From the NCBI RefSeq assembly GCF_014640195.1, contig NZ_BMGM01000003.1, forward strand, positions 62,001 through 126,000: a DNA stretch of 64,000 nt, written 5' to 3'. Source of the stretch: Psychroflexus planctonicus. GTDB lineage: Bacteria; Bacteroidota; Bacteroidia; Flavobacteriales; Flavobacteriaceae. Of the stretch, positions 43,882 to 51,840 are shown in pieces. How positions within the stretch are numbered: position 1 is the first letter of the stretch; each line of letters begins with the position of its first letter. The translations under genes and the position numbers were made by a program. The notes beneath the pieces were generated by a model. The model had not been told where the DNA came from and did no database searches. It saw only the letters and a program-made list of their open reading frames with translations.

Positions 43882-43947
43882 TTTAGTTTATAATTTTAAA
43901 CAAAGATGCTGTATTTCAAAGAAAAAGTCTTTCTGAATTAGAAAAAT

Positions 43948-44604
43948 CTATCTATTATTTTCGTTAAGTAATTCTGGGAACTTTTGCTTGAAAGCCTTTA
44001 ACCTTGGGTTTGATACATTTTGGATATACGAATTGTTAGGATGGTGTTTTTTGTAATCTTGATGATAATCTTCTGCAACCCAAAATTTTTCGAATGGCAT
44101 CACTTCAGCAGCTACAGGCGAATAGGTTTTGGAAAGCGCTTCAATTTTATCTAAAATAATTTGTTTCTGTTCTTCATTTTGATAAAAAATTATCGAGCGA
44201 TATTGTGAGCCTTTATCTGGTCCTTGACCGTTGACTTGTTCTATATTTTGCGAACCAAAATAAACGTCTACCAAGGTTTTAAAACTAACTTTTTCAGGAT
44301 TGTAAATTATTTCAACCGCTTCTGCATGACCAGTTGTTCCAGTGTTACTAGCTTCGTAAGTAGGATTTTGGGTATGTCCACCCGCATAACCAGAAATCGA
44401 TTCTTTTACGCCATACACACTTTCGTAAACGGCTTCTACACACCAGAAACAGCCGCTAGCAAAATAGGCTTTGGCAAGTCCGTTTTGCATAGGAACTTCA
44501 ACAGGCTCTACATCTTGTTTTTTTAAATTAGGTTGTGAAATTTGCGCTTCCGCACATGAAAAACATACAAAACTTAAACTCAGTAATACAATTAAAGATC
44601 TCAT
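43948..44604 (-). CDS. msrA: Exported peptide-methionine (S)-S-oxide reductase
   Basis: 218 residues from ATG 44604. A lipoprotein-like signal (MRSLIVLLSLSFVCFSC) ends at Cys17, so the enzyme is probably anchored outside the inner membrane. Catalytic GCFWCVEAVYESVYGV and the conserved GYAGGHTQNPTY and TTGHAEAVEI follow. The C-terminus has no msrB fusion. It repairs oxidised methionines in envelope proteins. The extracytoplasmic address fits the exported KatG found later in this window. Confidence 0.9.
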   Translation of the reverse strand: MRSLIVLLSLSFVCFSCAEAQISQPNLKKQDVEPVEVPMQNGLAKAYFASGCFWCVEAVYESVYGVKESISGYAGGHTQNPTYEASNTGTTGHAEAVEIIYNPEKVSFKTLVDVYFGSQNIEQVNGQGPDKGSQYRSIIFYQNEEQKQIILDKIEALSKTYSPVAAEVMPFEKFWVAEDYHQDYKKHHPNNSYIQNVSNPRLKAFKQKFPELLNENNR

Positions 44605-44701
44605 TCGTTTTTTGTACAAAATTAAACGCATTACACAAAATGCTAGATGACAATCTGTTAATTATCTATCAAATTTCAAAGAACTGCTAAAATTGATGAT
44701 T

Positions 44702-44818
44702 ATGAGATTTCAAAAAGAAAGCTATTTTACAAGAAAAACATTTTTTCTAATTAGTTTTATTCCAATTTTTGTTGTTTTACTTTTTACTTGTGCAAATGAA
44801 AAAAGAAATCTAAACTAA
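44702..44818 (+). pseudogene. Detached lipoprotein signal peptide, frameshifted from the next gene
   Basis: ATG 44702 to TAA 44818 encodes 38 residues: a basic start (MRFQKESYFTRK), a hydrophobic core (FFLISFIPIFVVLLF) and a lipobox LLFTC at Cys30, followed by only eight residues. The TAA shares its last A with the ATG of the next gene. Adding one A to the six-A tract at 44799-44804 would join both into a single lipoprotein with no intervening stop. It is therefore best read as the 5' part of one gene broken by a one-base deletion. Confidence 0.65.
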
Positions 44819-45606
44819 TGAAAAATAAAATTGAAACCCCCACAATAATAGACTTTTGGAGTGGAAATCGTTCGCTAGCCCGACAAGAATATGAACGGGA
44901 AATATTATTTGCGCTATTGAAAGTCACCGAAGAAGAATATGGGAAATGCCTGATTAAAGAAAATACAGCAGAATATCCTGGAAAAATGGAATCACTTGCT
45001 TTTTCTGAACAAAATCACGATGTGTTAGTTAGCGTCGCTGGAAATAAAAAATTCGAAAACACAAAAGCTATCATAATACCAATTCCTATTCTCAAAAATA
45101 TTTTAGGCCAACGCGTTTTAATAATTAGAGAAGATGATAAAAAACAATTTGAAAAAATAAAAGAAAGGCAAAGTATACAAGCATTAAGGCTAGGTATTCC
45201 TGAAACATGGAGCGATGCTGATATTTTTAGACACAATGAGTTTAATGTTGTAGAAAATGGAAATTTTGATGATATTTTTAAACGACTGCAAAACAAAGAA
45301 TTTGATTATCTTTCTTTTGGTGCTAATGAAGTTTTAGGTATTTTTAAAAATAAAACAACAAACCTAAAAGGCTTAATGATAGATGATAACATTCTACTTT
45401 CCTATAGATTTCCACTGTACTTCTATGTACATCCAGATAAATATAAATTAGCCAAACGCATTGAAATCGGTTTGAAAAAATTACTTTCTTCAGGTGAATT
45501 AGACCAGATTTTTGATGCATTTTACGGAAAAATTAAAGAACAACTGCACTTAGATAAACGGAGAACTTTTGTACTTCACAACCCATTATTACCAGAAAAA
45601 TTTTAA
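44818..45606 (+). CDS. Periplasmic solute-binding-like protein lacking its signal peptide
   Basis: 262 residues resembling the type 2 periplasmic-binding fold (SBP_bac_3-like): an early IDFWSGNRSLARQEYEREILFALL, a middle LGIPETWSDADIFR and a C-terminal GLKKLLSSGELDQIFDAFYG. No transporter gene is nearby, and flavobacterial relatives are usually stand-alone lipoproteins. Here the product would start without a signal, directly after the detached signal ORF. The frame between the poly-A tract and this ATG is open. The gene is thus either broken, phase-variable or affected by a sequence error. Confidence 0.7.
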   Translation: MKNKIETPTIIDFWSGNRSLARQEYEREILFALLKVTEEEYGKCLIKENTAEYPGKMESLAFSEQNHDVLVSVAGNKKFENTKAIIIPIPILKNILGQRVLIIREDDKKQFEKIKERQSIQALRLGIPETWSDADIFRHNEFNVVENGNFDDIFKRLQNKEFDYLSFGANEVLGIFKNKTTNLKGLMIDDNILLSYRFPLYFYVHPDKYKLAKRIEIGLKKLLSSGELDQIFDAFYGKIKEQLHLDKRRTFVLHNPLLPEKF

Positions 45607-45702
45607 ATTGGTCTCAGAATTTGAAATACTAAAACATTCCATTGAATCTTATTTTATTTAAATTTAAGATACAGATAAAATGGATTACCTAAAACAACTA
45701 TT

Positions 45703-45906
45703 ATGATTTCAATTGGAGCTTGGCAAAGCATTTTAATATTAATTACTTTATTTATTTTTATTTTACCTAGCATTATTGCACTTGTTGATATTCTAAGAAA
45801 CGAATTTACTAGTAACAATAAACTAGTCTGGGTTTTGGTTGTTTTATTGGGTAATTTTTTAGGAGCAATTTTATATTTTTTTATCGGTCGAAAGCAGAAG
45901 TTGTAA
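45703..45906 (+). CDS. PLDc_N domain small membrane protein
   Basis: 67 residues with two transmembrane helices and the PLDc_N pattern: SIIALVDILRNEF between the helices, then VWVLVVLLGNFLGAILYFFIGRKQ. The domain is normally found at the N-terminus of cardiolipin synthases, but also alone in bacteria. The 3' end overlaps the convergent pxpC by 26 bases. Function unknown. Confidence 0.8.
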   Translation: MISIGAWQSILILITLFIFILPSIIALVDILRNEFTSNNKLVWVLVVLLGNFLGAILYFFIGRKQKL

Positions 45907-46750
45907 ACTGCAAATTTTCATTTTGTCTTTTCTGTGCCAATTGAAAAATTCCTTTTTTGGTCAACTGCAAAATACGTGGATAACCACCTGTAGTCTGTGC
46001 ATCCTTCATCAATACAATTAATTTTCCATCGGGCGTGAGTTGCACCGTTCCAGGAATTACTGGCGAAGTTAAAATCGAATCCAATTCATTTTCAAAAGTT
46101 TCTTCTAGTTGAAAAGCCATTCGGTTGTAATTTTTGGAAAGATGAAAAATTGAATTGAATAATTGTTCTTGCTGTTGTGAATTAAGCAGATGAAATTCAG
46201 GCCCTTCAAAAACTTCAATCGTAGGATTGCTGAAAAACTCCTTTTTAAATTTTAAATGCGAGTGCGTTTCAGTTGAAGCATTTGCTGTAGTTGAAGCAGC
46301 CGAATTCAATTGAAAACGATCCCCTTTTTTCAATTTAGCCTGTTGGGTAATTCCGTTGTAAAAACTACTTGAACCCAAAACAGATTCACTTTCAAAACCA
46401 CCTTTGCAAGCCAAGTAAAGGTAGTTTCCTTCCATTACTTGTTGAACATGCAAAACATCTCCTTGTTGTACTTTAAAGACTTCATTTAACGAAATGGGGT
46501 TTTCGTTCAAAAGGATTTTTGCTTTTAAACCTGAACAAACCAATGTTGCTTTGGTTTCAAATTCCAATTTCGGACCTTGTATAGTAACTTCCAAAACAGT
46601 AGCATCTTTCTTATTTTGAAGCAACAAATTAGCAAAACTAGCCGAATAGGAATCCATTACACCCGATTGCGGAATAGCGTATTTAGCCACGCCAAATCGT
46701 CCCATATCTTGCAAACTGCTATGCAAACCTGAATGTAAGACTTTAATCAT
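45881..46750 (-). CDS. pxpC: 5-oxoprolinase subunit C
   Basis: 289 residues from ATG 46750, which gives the family start MIKVLHSGLHSSLQDMGRFG; an upstream open frame to 46909 is a shadow of pxpB. The biotin-dependent carboxyltransferase-like (KipA/AHS2) fold has the usual VLEVTIQGPKLEF, SPVIPGTVQLTPDGKLIVLMKDAQTTGGYPRI region. With PxpA and PxpB it opens 5-oxoproline to glutamate using ATP. It overlaps pxpB by eight bases. Confidence 0.92.
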   Translation of the reverse strand: MIKVLHSGLHSSLQDMGRFGVAKYAIPQSGVMDSYSASFANLLLQNKKDATVLEVTIQGPKLEFETKATLVCSGLKAKILLNENPISLNEVFKVQQGDVLHVQQVMEGNYLYLACKGGFESESVLGSSSFYNGITQQAKLKKGDRFQLNSAASTTANASTETHSHLKFKKEFFSNPTIEVFEGPEFHLLNSQQQEQLFNSIFHLSKNYNRMAFQLEETFENELDSILTSPVIPGTVQLTPDGKLIVLMKDAQTTGGYPRILQLTKKGIFQLAQKRQNENLQFTTSAFDR

Positions 46751-47483
46751 GTGTTTGAATTTGATGTTGATACTTACCTTCTTTAACCTGCTGTTTAATT
46801 TCTTGATGGGCTTCTTTTGAAATCGCTTCAAATTGAATTTGGTCGCCCGCTTGAAACTGTGTAGGTGGATTTTGATATACATCAAACAAATCCAAAGGAC
46901 AATTGCCAATCAATTGCCAACCGCCAGGACTTTCACTTGGATAAACACCCGTTTGTTCTCCACCAATGCCAACACTTCCTTTTGGAATTTGCAATCGTGG
47001 AGTTTTTTTTCTGGGAAAATGCAAAGTTTCAGGTAAACCACCCAAATATAAAAAGCCGGGTAAAAAACCGTGGAAATAAATCGTGTATTTGGGTTCGGTA
47101 TGTAAATTGATGATTTGTTGTTTGGATAGCTTCAACTCCTTAGCTAAAAAATCTAAATCGGGTGCAAATTCATCTGCATAACAAACCGGCAAAACATGTA
47201 ATTTTGATGAAATAGCAGAACTAATTTCACTTAAATCTATACTTGAGATAATACTTTTAATACGTTCTTTTTCAGTATTTAATTCAATTTTATTTTCATT
47301 TAAAAAATGAATACACAAACTCGCATAGGTGTTGGTAACTTCAACTTTTTTATGGTGATATTTCTTTGCTAAAACGGCTTTAATTTTCAACAATTGATGC
47401 AAGGATTCAGGCTTGATTTCAGTATCAAATTCCACTAAAATCACATGGCTTCCTAAATTCAAAATACGTTTGATGTTAAGCAT
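46743..47483 (-). CDS. pxpB: 5-oxoprolinase subunit B
   Basis: 246 residues of the KipI/AHS1 family. The family signature is GFLPGFLYLGGLP, then RLQIPKGSVGIGGEQTGVYP and SPGGWQLIGNCP. It forms the ATP-dependent complex with PxpC. Overlaps of eight bases at both ends tie it to pxpA and pxpC in one operon. Confidence 0.93.
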   Translation of the reverse strand: MLNIKRILNLGSHVILVEFDTEIKPESLHQLLKIKAVLAKKYHHKKVEVTNTYASLCIHFLNENKIELNTEKERIKSIISSIDLSEISSAISSKLHVLPVCYADEFAPDLDFLAKELKLSKQQIINLHTEPKYTIYFHGFLPGFLYLGGLPETLHFPRKKTPRLQIPKGSVGIGGEQTGVYPSESPGGWQLIGNCPLDLFDVYQNPPTQFQAGDQIQFEAISKEAHQEIKQQVKEGKYQHQIQTHD

Positions 47484-48222
47484 TTACTTTTTCAATTTGA
47501 ATGTGATTTTCCTGTAAAATGGTATTGACCAACTGCAAATTTTTCAAAGCATTGGGCGAGTCGCTATGGAAACAAAGGGTATCAAAATCAAATTTAAACG
47601 CTTCTCCTTCCCTACTTTTCACCTTTTGATGCAAGGCTAAATTCAAAACTTGTTCAGCAACCTGTTTACTTTCTGTTAAAACCGCATTGGCTTCACTTCT
47701 ACTCACTAAGTTTCCGTTATTGTGGTAGGCACGGTCAGCAAAAACTTCAACATGAATTCTATTTTTCGAAATATTCAATTTTGACAATGCTGAATTCGGT
47801 GCGGTGTAGAGAATAATTTCTTTGGAAAAATGATTCACCACTTCCAAAAAAAGCTGAGCCATTTCAGAATTCAAAGCCACTTCATGATACAAAGCGCCAT
47901 GCGGCTTAACATGATGAATCTCAATTTTTAATTCATTTGCTATTTTATAAAAACTAGTTAGTTGTTCATGCAAGCTATTTTTTAATTCAGCTGGATTCAT
48001 TTGTAAAGTAATCCTTCCAAAATTCTTCAAATCGGGAAATGAAGGATGTGCACCGACTAAAACCGAATGTTTCTGAGCCAACTGCATGGCATTTTTTATG
48101 CTTTTATCATCTCCAAAATGACCACCACACGCAATGTTGCAACTAGAAATCAGTGGCATTATTTGGCTATCCAACTTTCCGCCTTCACCTAAATCGCAAT
48201 TAATGTTGATTGTTTTTTTCAT
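47476..48222 (-). CDS. pxpA: 5-oxoprolinase subunit A (LamB/YcsF family)
   Basis: 248 residues from ATG 48222 (the frame is open to 48291 but only this start gives MKKTININCDLGEGGKLD). The conserved features are NCDLGE, SCNIACGGHFGDD, VGAHPSFPD and the HVKPHGALYHE motif. It acts with PxpBC in ATP-dependent 5-oxoproline hydrolysis. It follows an Nramp transporter gene with one base between, matching the ycsG-ycsF arrangement of Bacillus. Confidence 0.93.
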   Translation of the reverse strand: MKKTININCDLGEGGKLDSQIMPLISSCNIACGGHFGDDKSIKNAMQLAQKHSVLVGAHPSFPDLKNFGRITLQMNPAELKNSLHEQLTSFYKIANELKIEIHHVKPHGALYHEVALNSEMAQLFLEVVNHFSKEIILYTAPNSALSKLNISKNRIHVEVFADRAYHNNGNLVSRSEANAVLTESKQVAEQVLNLALHQKVKSREGEAFKFDFDTLCFHSDSPNALKNLQLVNTILQENHIQIEKVNA

Positions 48223-48223
48223 T

Positions 48224-49447
48224 TTAAGAAATAAATTTAAGTACACTTTTGAAACCCAAAAACAAACTAAACAGCAAAATGAAAAATCCAAAAGCGGACT
48301 GCCAGAAATTGTTTTTGTACTTCCCCATCCATTTTTTATTGCTTACTATAATATATAAGAAAATTGCGGCAAACGGCAATAGAATTGCGTTACTAATTTG
48401 AGCAGTTTGAATCAATTCCAAAGGTTGAATCCCCAAACTTGAAAAAATTACACCCGATAAAATAATGCCGATCCACACCAATTTAAAATACAATTTTCCT
48501 GATTTTCCTTGCCAGTTTAAAGTAGATTTTAGCACATAAGCTGCTGCCAATGCAGCCGTAATGGTGGATGTAATTCCTGCTGCAAAAAAGCCAAAACCCA
48601 ATAAATAACTAGCATAATCGCCATACAAAGGAGCTAAACTATCGGCAAACTTTGAAAAGTCGCTAGTCATGATTCCTTCTTGGTACAAGGCAGCACCCGA
48701 AATTAGCACCGCCATGGAAACTATACCGCCCAAACCCACCGCAATAAAAATATCCCATCGTGCATATTTGATGGCGTTAGGCGAATTCCATTTTTCTTGT
48801 ACAATGGCCGAATGCAAAAACAAATTGTACGGAACTACCGTTGTACCTACAATCGCTAAAATACTGGTCAGCGAATTTTCAGGAAAACTAGGTACAAAAA
48901 TCCCTTTGGCAATGCCTAACCAATCTGGAGCAATCAACAAAGCGGAAATCACAAACGACAAGCTCATCAACACCACGAGAAGCATCAATACGTTTTCTAT
49001 TTTTTTATACGACCCTAAAGCTAAAATGAAGATGGCAATTCCTCCGATTAAAATGGGTAAAATATTCAAATCCATTTCAAAAAAAGAAACCTTATCCAAC
49101 TTGAAAACCGCATCAAAACCCAAAACAGCTCCGGTAATATTTCCCGCTTCGTAAGCAGCGTTTCCTAGTACAATGGCAACAATTACCAATATTAAAGAAA
49201 GTATTTTTTTCCAAGGCGTAGTAAAATAAATGCGAATTAATCCGGCTAAATCTTTACCTGTAACCAATCCCAAGCGTGCAGACATTTCCTGCAAAACGAT
49301 GGTTGCTAAAATGGAAAACAACAAAGCCCAAAGCAAATCGTATCCAAAGGCAATTCCTGCCATACTGCAAACGGTGATGGTTCCTGGACCGATAAAGGCA
49401 GCGGCAATTAAAGCACTTGGACCGATGTTCTGGAAAAGTTTTTTCAC
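48224..49447 (-). CDS. Nramp-family transporter linked to 5-oxoprolinase
   Basis: 407 residues from GTG 49447, which overlaps the upstream stop as GTGA; a longer frame to 49495 reads through the upstream gene. About eleven membrane helices are predicted. Nramp motifs appear: helix 1 GPGTITVCSMAG in place of the DPGN metal motif of MntH, and helix 6 TTVVPYNLFLHSAIV in place of MPHNLYLHS. The altered helix 1 argues against ordinary Mn/Fe transport. As in Bacillus ycsG, it lies beside pxpABC and may import a substrate for that complex. Confidence 0.88.
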   Translation of the reverse strand: MKKLFQNIGPSALIAAAFIGPGTITVCSMAGIAFGYDLLWALLFSILATIVLQEMSARLGLVTGKDLAGLIRIYFTTPWKKILSLILVIVAIVLGNAAYEAGNITGAVLGFDAVFKLDKVSFFEMDLNILPILIGGIAIFILALGSYKKIENVLMLLVVLMSLSFVISALLIAPDWLGIAKGIFVPSFPENSLTSILAIVGTTVVPYNLFLHSAIVQEKWNSPNAIKYARWDIFIAVGLGGIVSMAVLISGAALYQEGIMTSDFSKFADSLAPLYGDYASYLLGFGFFAAGITSTITAALAAAYVLKSTLNWQGKSGKLYFKLVWIGIILSGVIFSSLGIQPLELIQTAQISNAILLPFAAIFLYIIVSNKKWMGKYKNNFWQSAFGFFILLFSLFLGFKSVLKFIS

Positions 49448-50541
49448 AAGGCTTTTTGTTGTTTGATGGCGTACAAAGCAAAACTGCCTAACCAATGTGA
49501 GCCTTCGTAAGCATCGCCTACCAAATTTGGATAAGCGGCCACAAAATGTTGGTTGGCCAATTCTTCTAAATGTGCTAAATCAGGTTGTTTTGCCAGTTCA
49601 AAAAGATTCCATGCTCGACTGAAATTCAATCCATCCAAATGCACTAATTTTCCATCACTTCGGTCGCTTACTTTGGCAATTTCTAAATCAAAATTTGAAT
49701 CATATAACTCTGGTAAAAATGCATAAGACCAATCAAAAAATTCATCTTCATTTAGAATTTTAGACATCAATTTGGCTTCTTCTAAGCATGGAGATAAAAA
49801 ATCATATCCGCTAGGTTCCCAAGTAATCGGACAATTTTTATCGTCTAAATAATAGGTTTTTGCTCGTTCAACAATCAAATTTTGCAAAGCTTCTTTTTTG
49901 AATGCCACAGCATAATCATATGTAAAAGACAATGCAAATGCGGTGTTAGAATGTTCACCAACACGAATTGGATAGACTAATTTGGGTAGAAAATCCATCA
50001 TTTTGGTTTCTAAAACTTCAACTAAAGGCTGAATATTTTGCAGCAATTCTGCTGAAAGTTCATCATCCCAAGAATGCAATTCTGTTGCTAATTGAAACAG
50101 CCAAGCCCAACCGTAAGTGCGTTCAAATGAAGCATTTTCTTCTGTTTCAAAAAAAGCGATTTCTTGTTGAATGTGTTCTTTTGAAAGATGCTCCTTCAAT
50201 TGAAGTTTGATGGATTCTGCTTGTTTCAAATCGGGATATTTTTTCAACAAAACCACCAACGACCAATGTCCGTGTACTGCAGAATGCCAATCGAAGCAGC
50301 CATAAAATGCGGGTCTTAATTCCTTTGGTGTGGCTAAATCGGATTCGCTTCCTAATACTTGACCTAATTTGTTGGGATATTCTTGCGAAATGCATTCCAA
50401 AGGCAAGCTGGCTAGCTGTTCCGCATTTTCTTTAGTGAACTCTGGAAAAGTTGTTTTGGTAGTTTCAGATGTTTGATTTTCTGTGGTAAATTCACATGAA
50501 AACAGTAGAAAAACACAAGTTAGTACAGCTAATTTTTTCAA
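49444..50541 (-). CDS. DUF2891 family lipoprotein
   Basis: 365 residues. The signal ends in FLLFSC at Cys16, so this DUF2891 protein is probably lipid-anchored in the envelope. The fold is predicted all-helical, an alpha/alpha-barrel type, with FYGCFDWHSAVHGHWSLVVLL, AFALSFTYDYAVAF, WEPSGYDFLSPCLEEA and LDGLNFSRAWNLF as conserved patches. The enriched Asp, His and Trp suggest a hydrolase-like pocket. It is the first gene of the Nramp-pxpABC operon, and its stop overlaps the Nramp GTG. A link to glutamyl or pyroglutamyl peptide use is only inferred. Confidence 0.85.
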   Translation of the reverse strand: MKKLAVLTCVFLLFSCEFTTENQTSETTKTTFPEFTKENAEQLASLPLECISQEYPNKLGQVLGSESDLATPKELRPAFYGCFDWHSAVHGHWSLVVLLKKYPDLKQAESIKLQLKEHLSKEHIQQEIAFFETEENASFERTYGWAWLFQLATELHSWDDELSAELLQNIQPLVEVLETKMMDFLPKLVYPIRVGEHSNTAFALSFTYDYAVAFKKEALQNLIVERAKTYYLDDKNCPITWEPSGYDFLSPCLEEAKLMSKILNEDEFFDWSYAFLPELYDSNFDLEIAKVSDRSDGKLVHLDGLNFSRAWNLFELAKQPDLAHLEELANQHFVAAYPNLVGDAYEGSHWLGSFALYAIKQQKAL

Positions 50542-50923
50542 TGTAATGGATTTTAATTTTCAAATGTAGCAGATTCGCTTGACTTTTAAACCTGATTTTA
50601 ATTATAATCAGAAAGTCAAAATCAATTAAAATATTCAGTTGCAAGGCAATTTTTTGAAGGATAGCCTAGCTATCGAGAAAAAAATTAACGCAGTAAATGG
50701 GTGTTTTAATTGACCTTTAATTATTATATTCGGTTTTAAACAGCAATCTACTTCATTTTATAACTCCGCAATATCTTTATATAATATTATGAAAAAGTTC
50801 GTATCGCAACATTTTAAGCTCTTTTGACAAAGTGAGTATAAATGAAATCAGGTTTTAAAGAAAGTTTAATGCTTAATGCGCTTTGAATGCATTATTATTG
50901 TAAAATCACAAAAAATTCAAAAA
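50542..50923. other. 382-base intergenic region upstream of gldA
   Basis: No convincing gene is seen. The region holds a 92-bp palindromic element (50622-50713) and, near the gldA end, AT-rich DNA without a clear TTG/TAnnTTTG pair; TATTATTG at about 50891-50898 is one mismatch from a -7 box. The open frame running into gldA from 50876 is an extension only. Confidence 0.6.
50622..50713. repeat. 92-bp palindromic element with terminal inverted repeats
   Basis: TCAATTAAAA (50622-50631) and TTTTAATTGA (50704-50713) are perfect 10-bp inverted ends. Between them a central hairpin GATAGC-CTA-GCTATC (50660-50674) is flanked by an imperfect continuation of the palindrome (GGCAATTTTTTG against AAAAAAATTAACGC). 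The element has no coding capacity. This form is typical of a miniature or REP-like repeat; whether other copies exist cannot be seen here. Confidence 0.6.
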
Positions 50924-51829
50924 ATGTCCATTAAGGTTCATCAAGTTAGTAAATCTTACGGCTCACAAAAAGCCTTAAATCAAGTAAGTTTTTTTGTTCC
51001 AAATCATCAAATTTTAGGTTTTTTGGGTCCAAATGGAGCGGGGAAATCTACTTTAATGAAGATTTTAACGGGTTATTTGTCGGCAGATGAAGGCTCAGTA
51101 GAAATTGATGGGATTCCTGTCCATGAACAAAAACTGGAAGTTCAAAAAATAATCGGCTATTTGCCTGAGCATAATCCGTTGTACGAAGAAATGTATGTGA
51201 AGGAATACTTATCATTTCATGCTGAAATTCACCATATTTCCAAAAGTAAAATTCAGGAATATATCGAATTGACAGGTCTTACAGAAAATGCGCATAAAAA
51301 AATTGAACAACTTTCCAAAGGATATCGGCAACGGGTTGGATTGGCAGCCGCTTTATTGCACGAACCCAAAGTTTTAATTTTAGATGAACCTACTACCGGT
51401 TTAGATCCAAAGCAGTTGGTAGAAATCCGACAATTGATTCGCTCCTTGGCAAAAGACAAAACCGTGATGCTTTCTACCCACATCATGCAAGAAGTAGAAG
51501 CCATTTGCGATCGAGCAATTATAATTAATAATGGTGAGTTGGTTGCCGATAAAGATTTAACCGAAACCCAAACTGACCAACAAATGATTGAAGTGGAGTT
51601 CAATTACCGCATTGAAGAGCAAGCCTTAAAAGAATTGCCGCATTTGTTGAGTATTTCCAATCCGAGAGGATTTTTGTACGAACTCAGCTTTAAAGTTGAA
51701 AAAGACATGCGTTCAACAGTATTCGATTTCGCTTACGACAAAGGATTGAAAATCATTCAATTGAATAAGAAAACCCAAAGTTTAGAAAACCTATTTTTAG
51801 AATTGACATCAACTGAAGAATTTACTTAA
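50924..51829 (+). CDS. gldA: Gliding motility ABC transporter ATPase GldA
   Basis: 301 residues from ATG 50924, giving the family start MSIKVHQVSKSYGSQKALNQ. Walker A is GPNGAGKST, the signature is LSKGYRQRVGLAAAL, and Walker B is VLILDEPTTGLDP. The C-terminal extension ends KKTQSLENLFLELT. GldA is the ATPase of the GldFG transporter needed for gliding motility in Flavobacterium. gldF and gldG are not next to it, as is usual for flavobacteria. An M28 peptidase gene follows after 11 bases. Confidence 0.9.
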   Translation: MSIKVHQVSKSYGSQKALNQVSFFVPNHQILGFLGPNGAGKSTLMKILTGYLSADEGSVEIDGIPVHEQKLEVQKIIGYLPEHNPLYEEMYVKEYLSFHAEIHHISKSKIQEYIELTGLTENAHKKIEQLSKGYRQRVGLAAALLHEPKVLILDEPTTGLDPKQLVEIRQLIRSLAKDKTVMLSTHIMQEVEAICDRAIIINNGELVADKDLTETQTDQQMIEVEFNYRIEEQALKELPHLLSISNPRGFLYELSFKVEKDMRSTVFDFAYDKGLKIIQLNKKTQSLENLFLELTSTEEFT

Positions 51830-51840
51830 AATAAACACCT

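Noticed and set aside
48669-49154. 161-codon open frame antisense to the Nramp gene
   Set aside because: Composition mirrors the reverse of membrane helices; there is no promoter or recognised domain.
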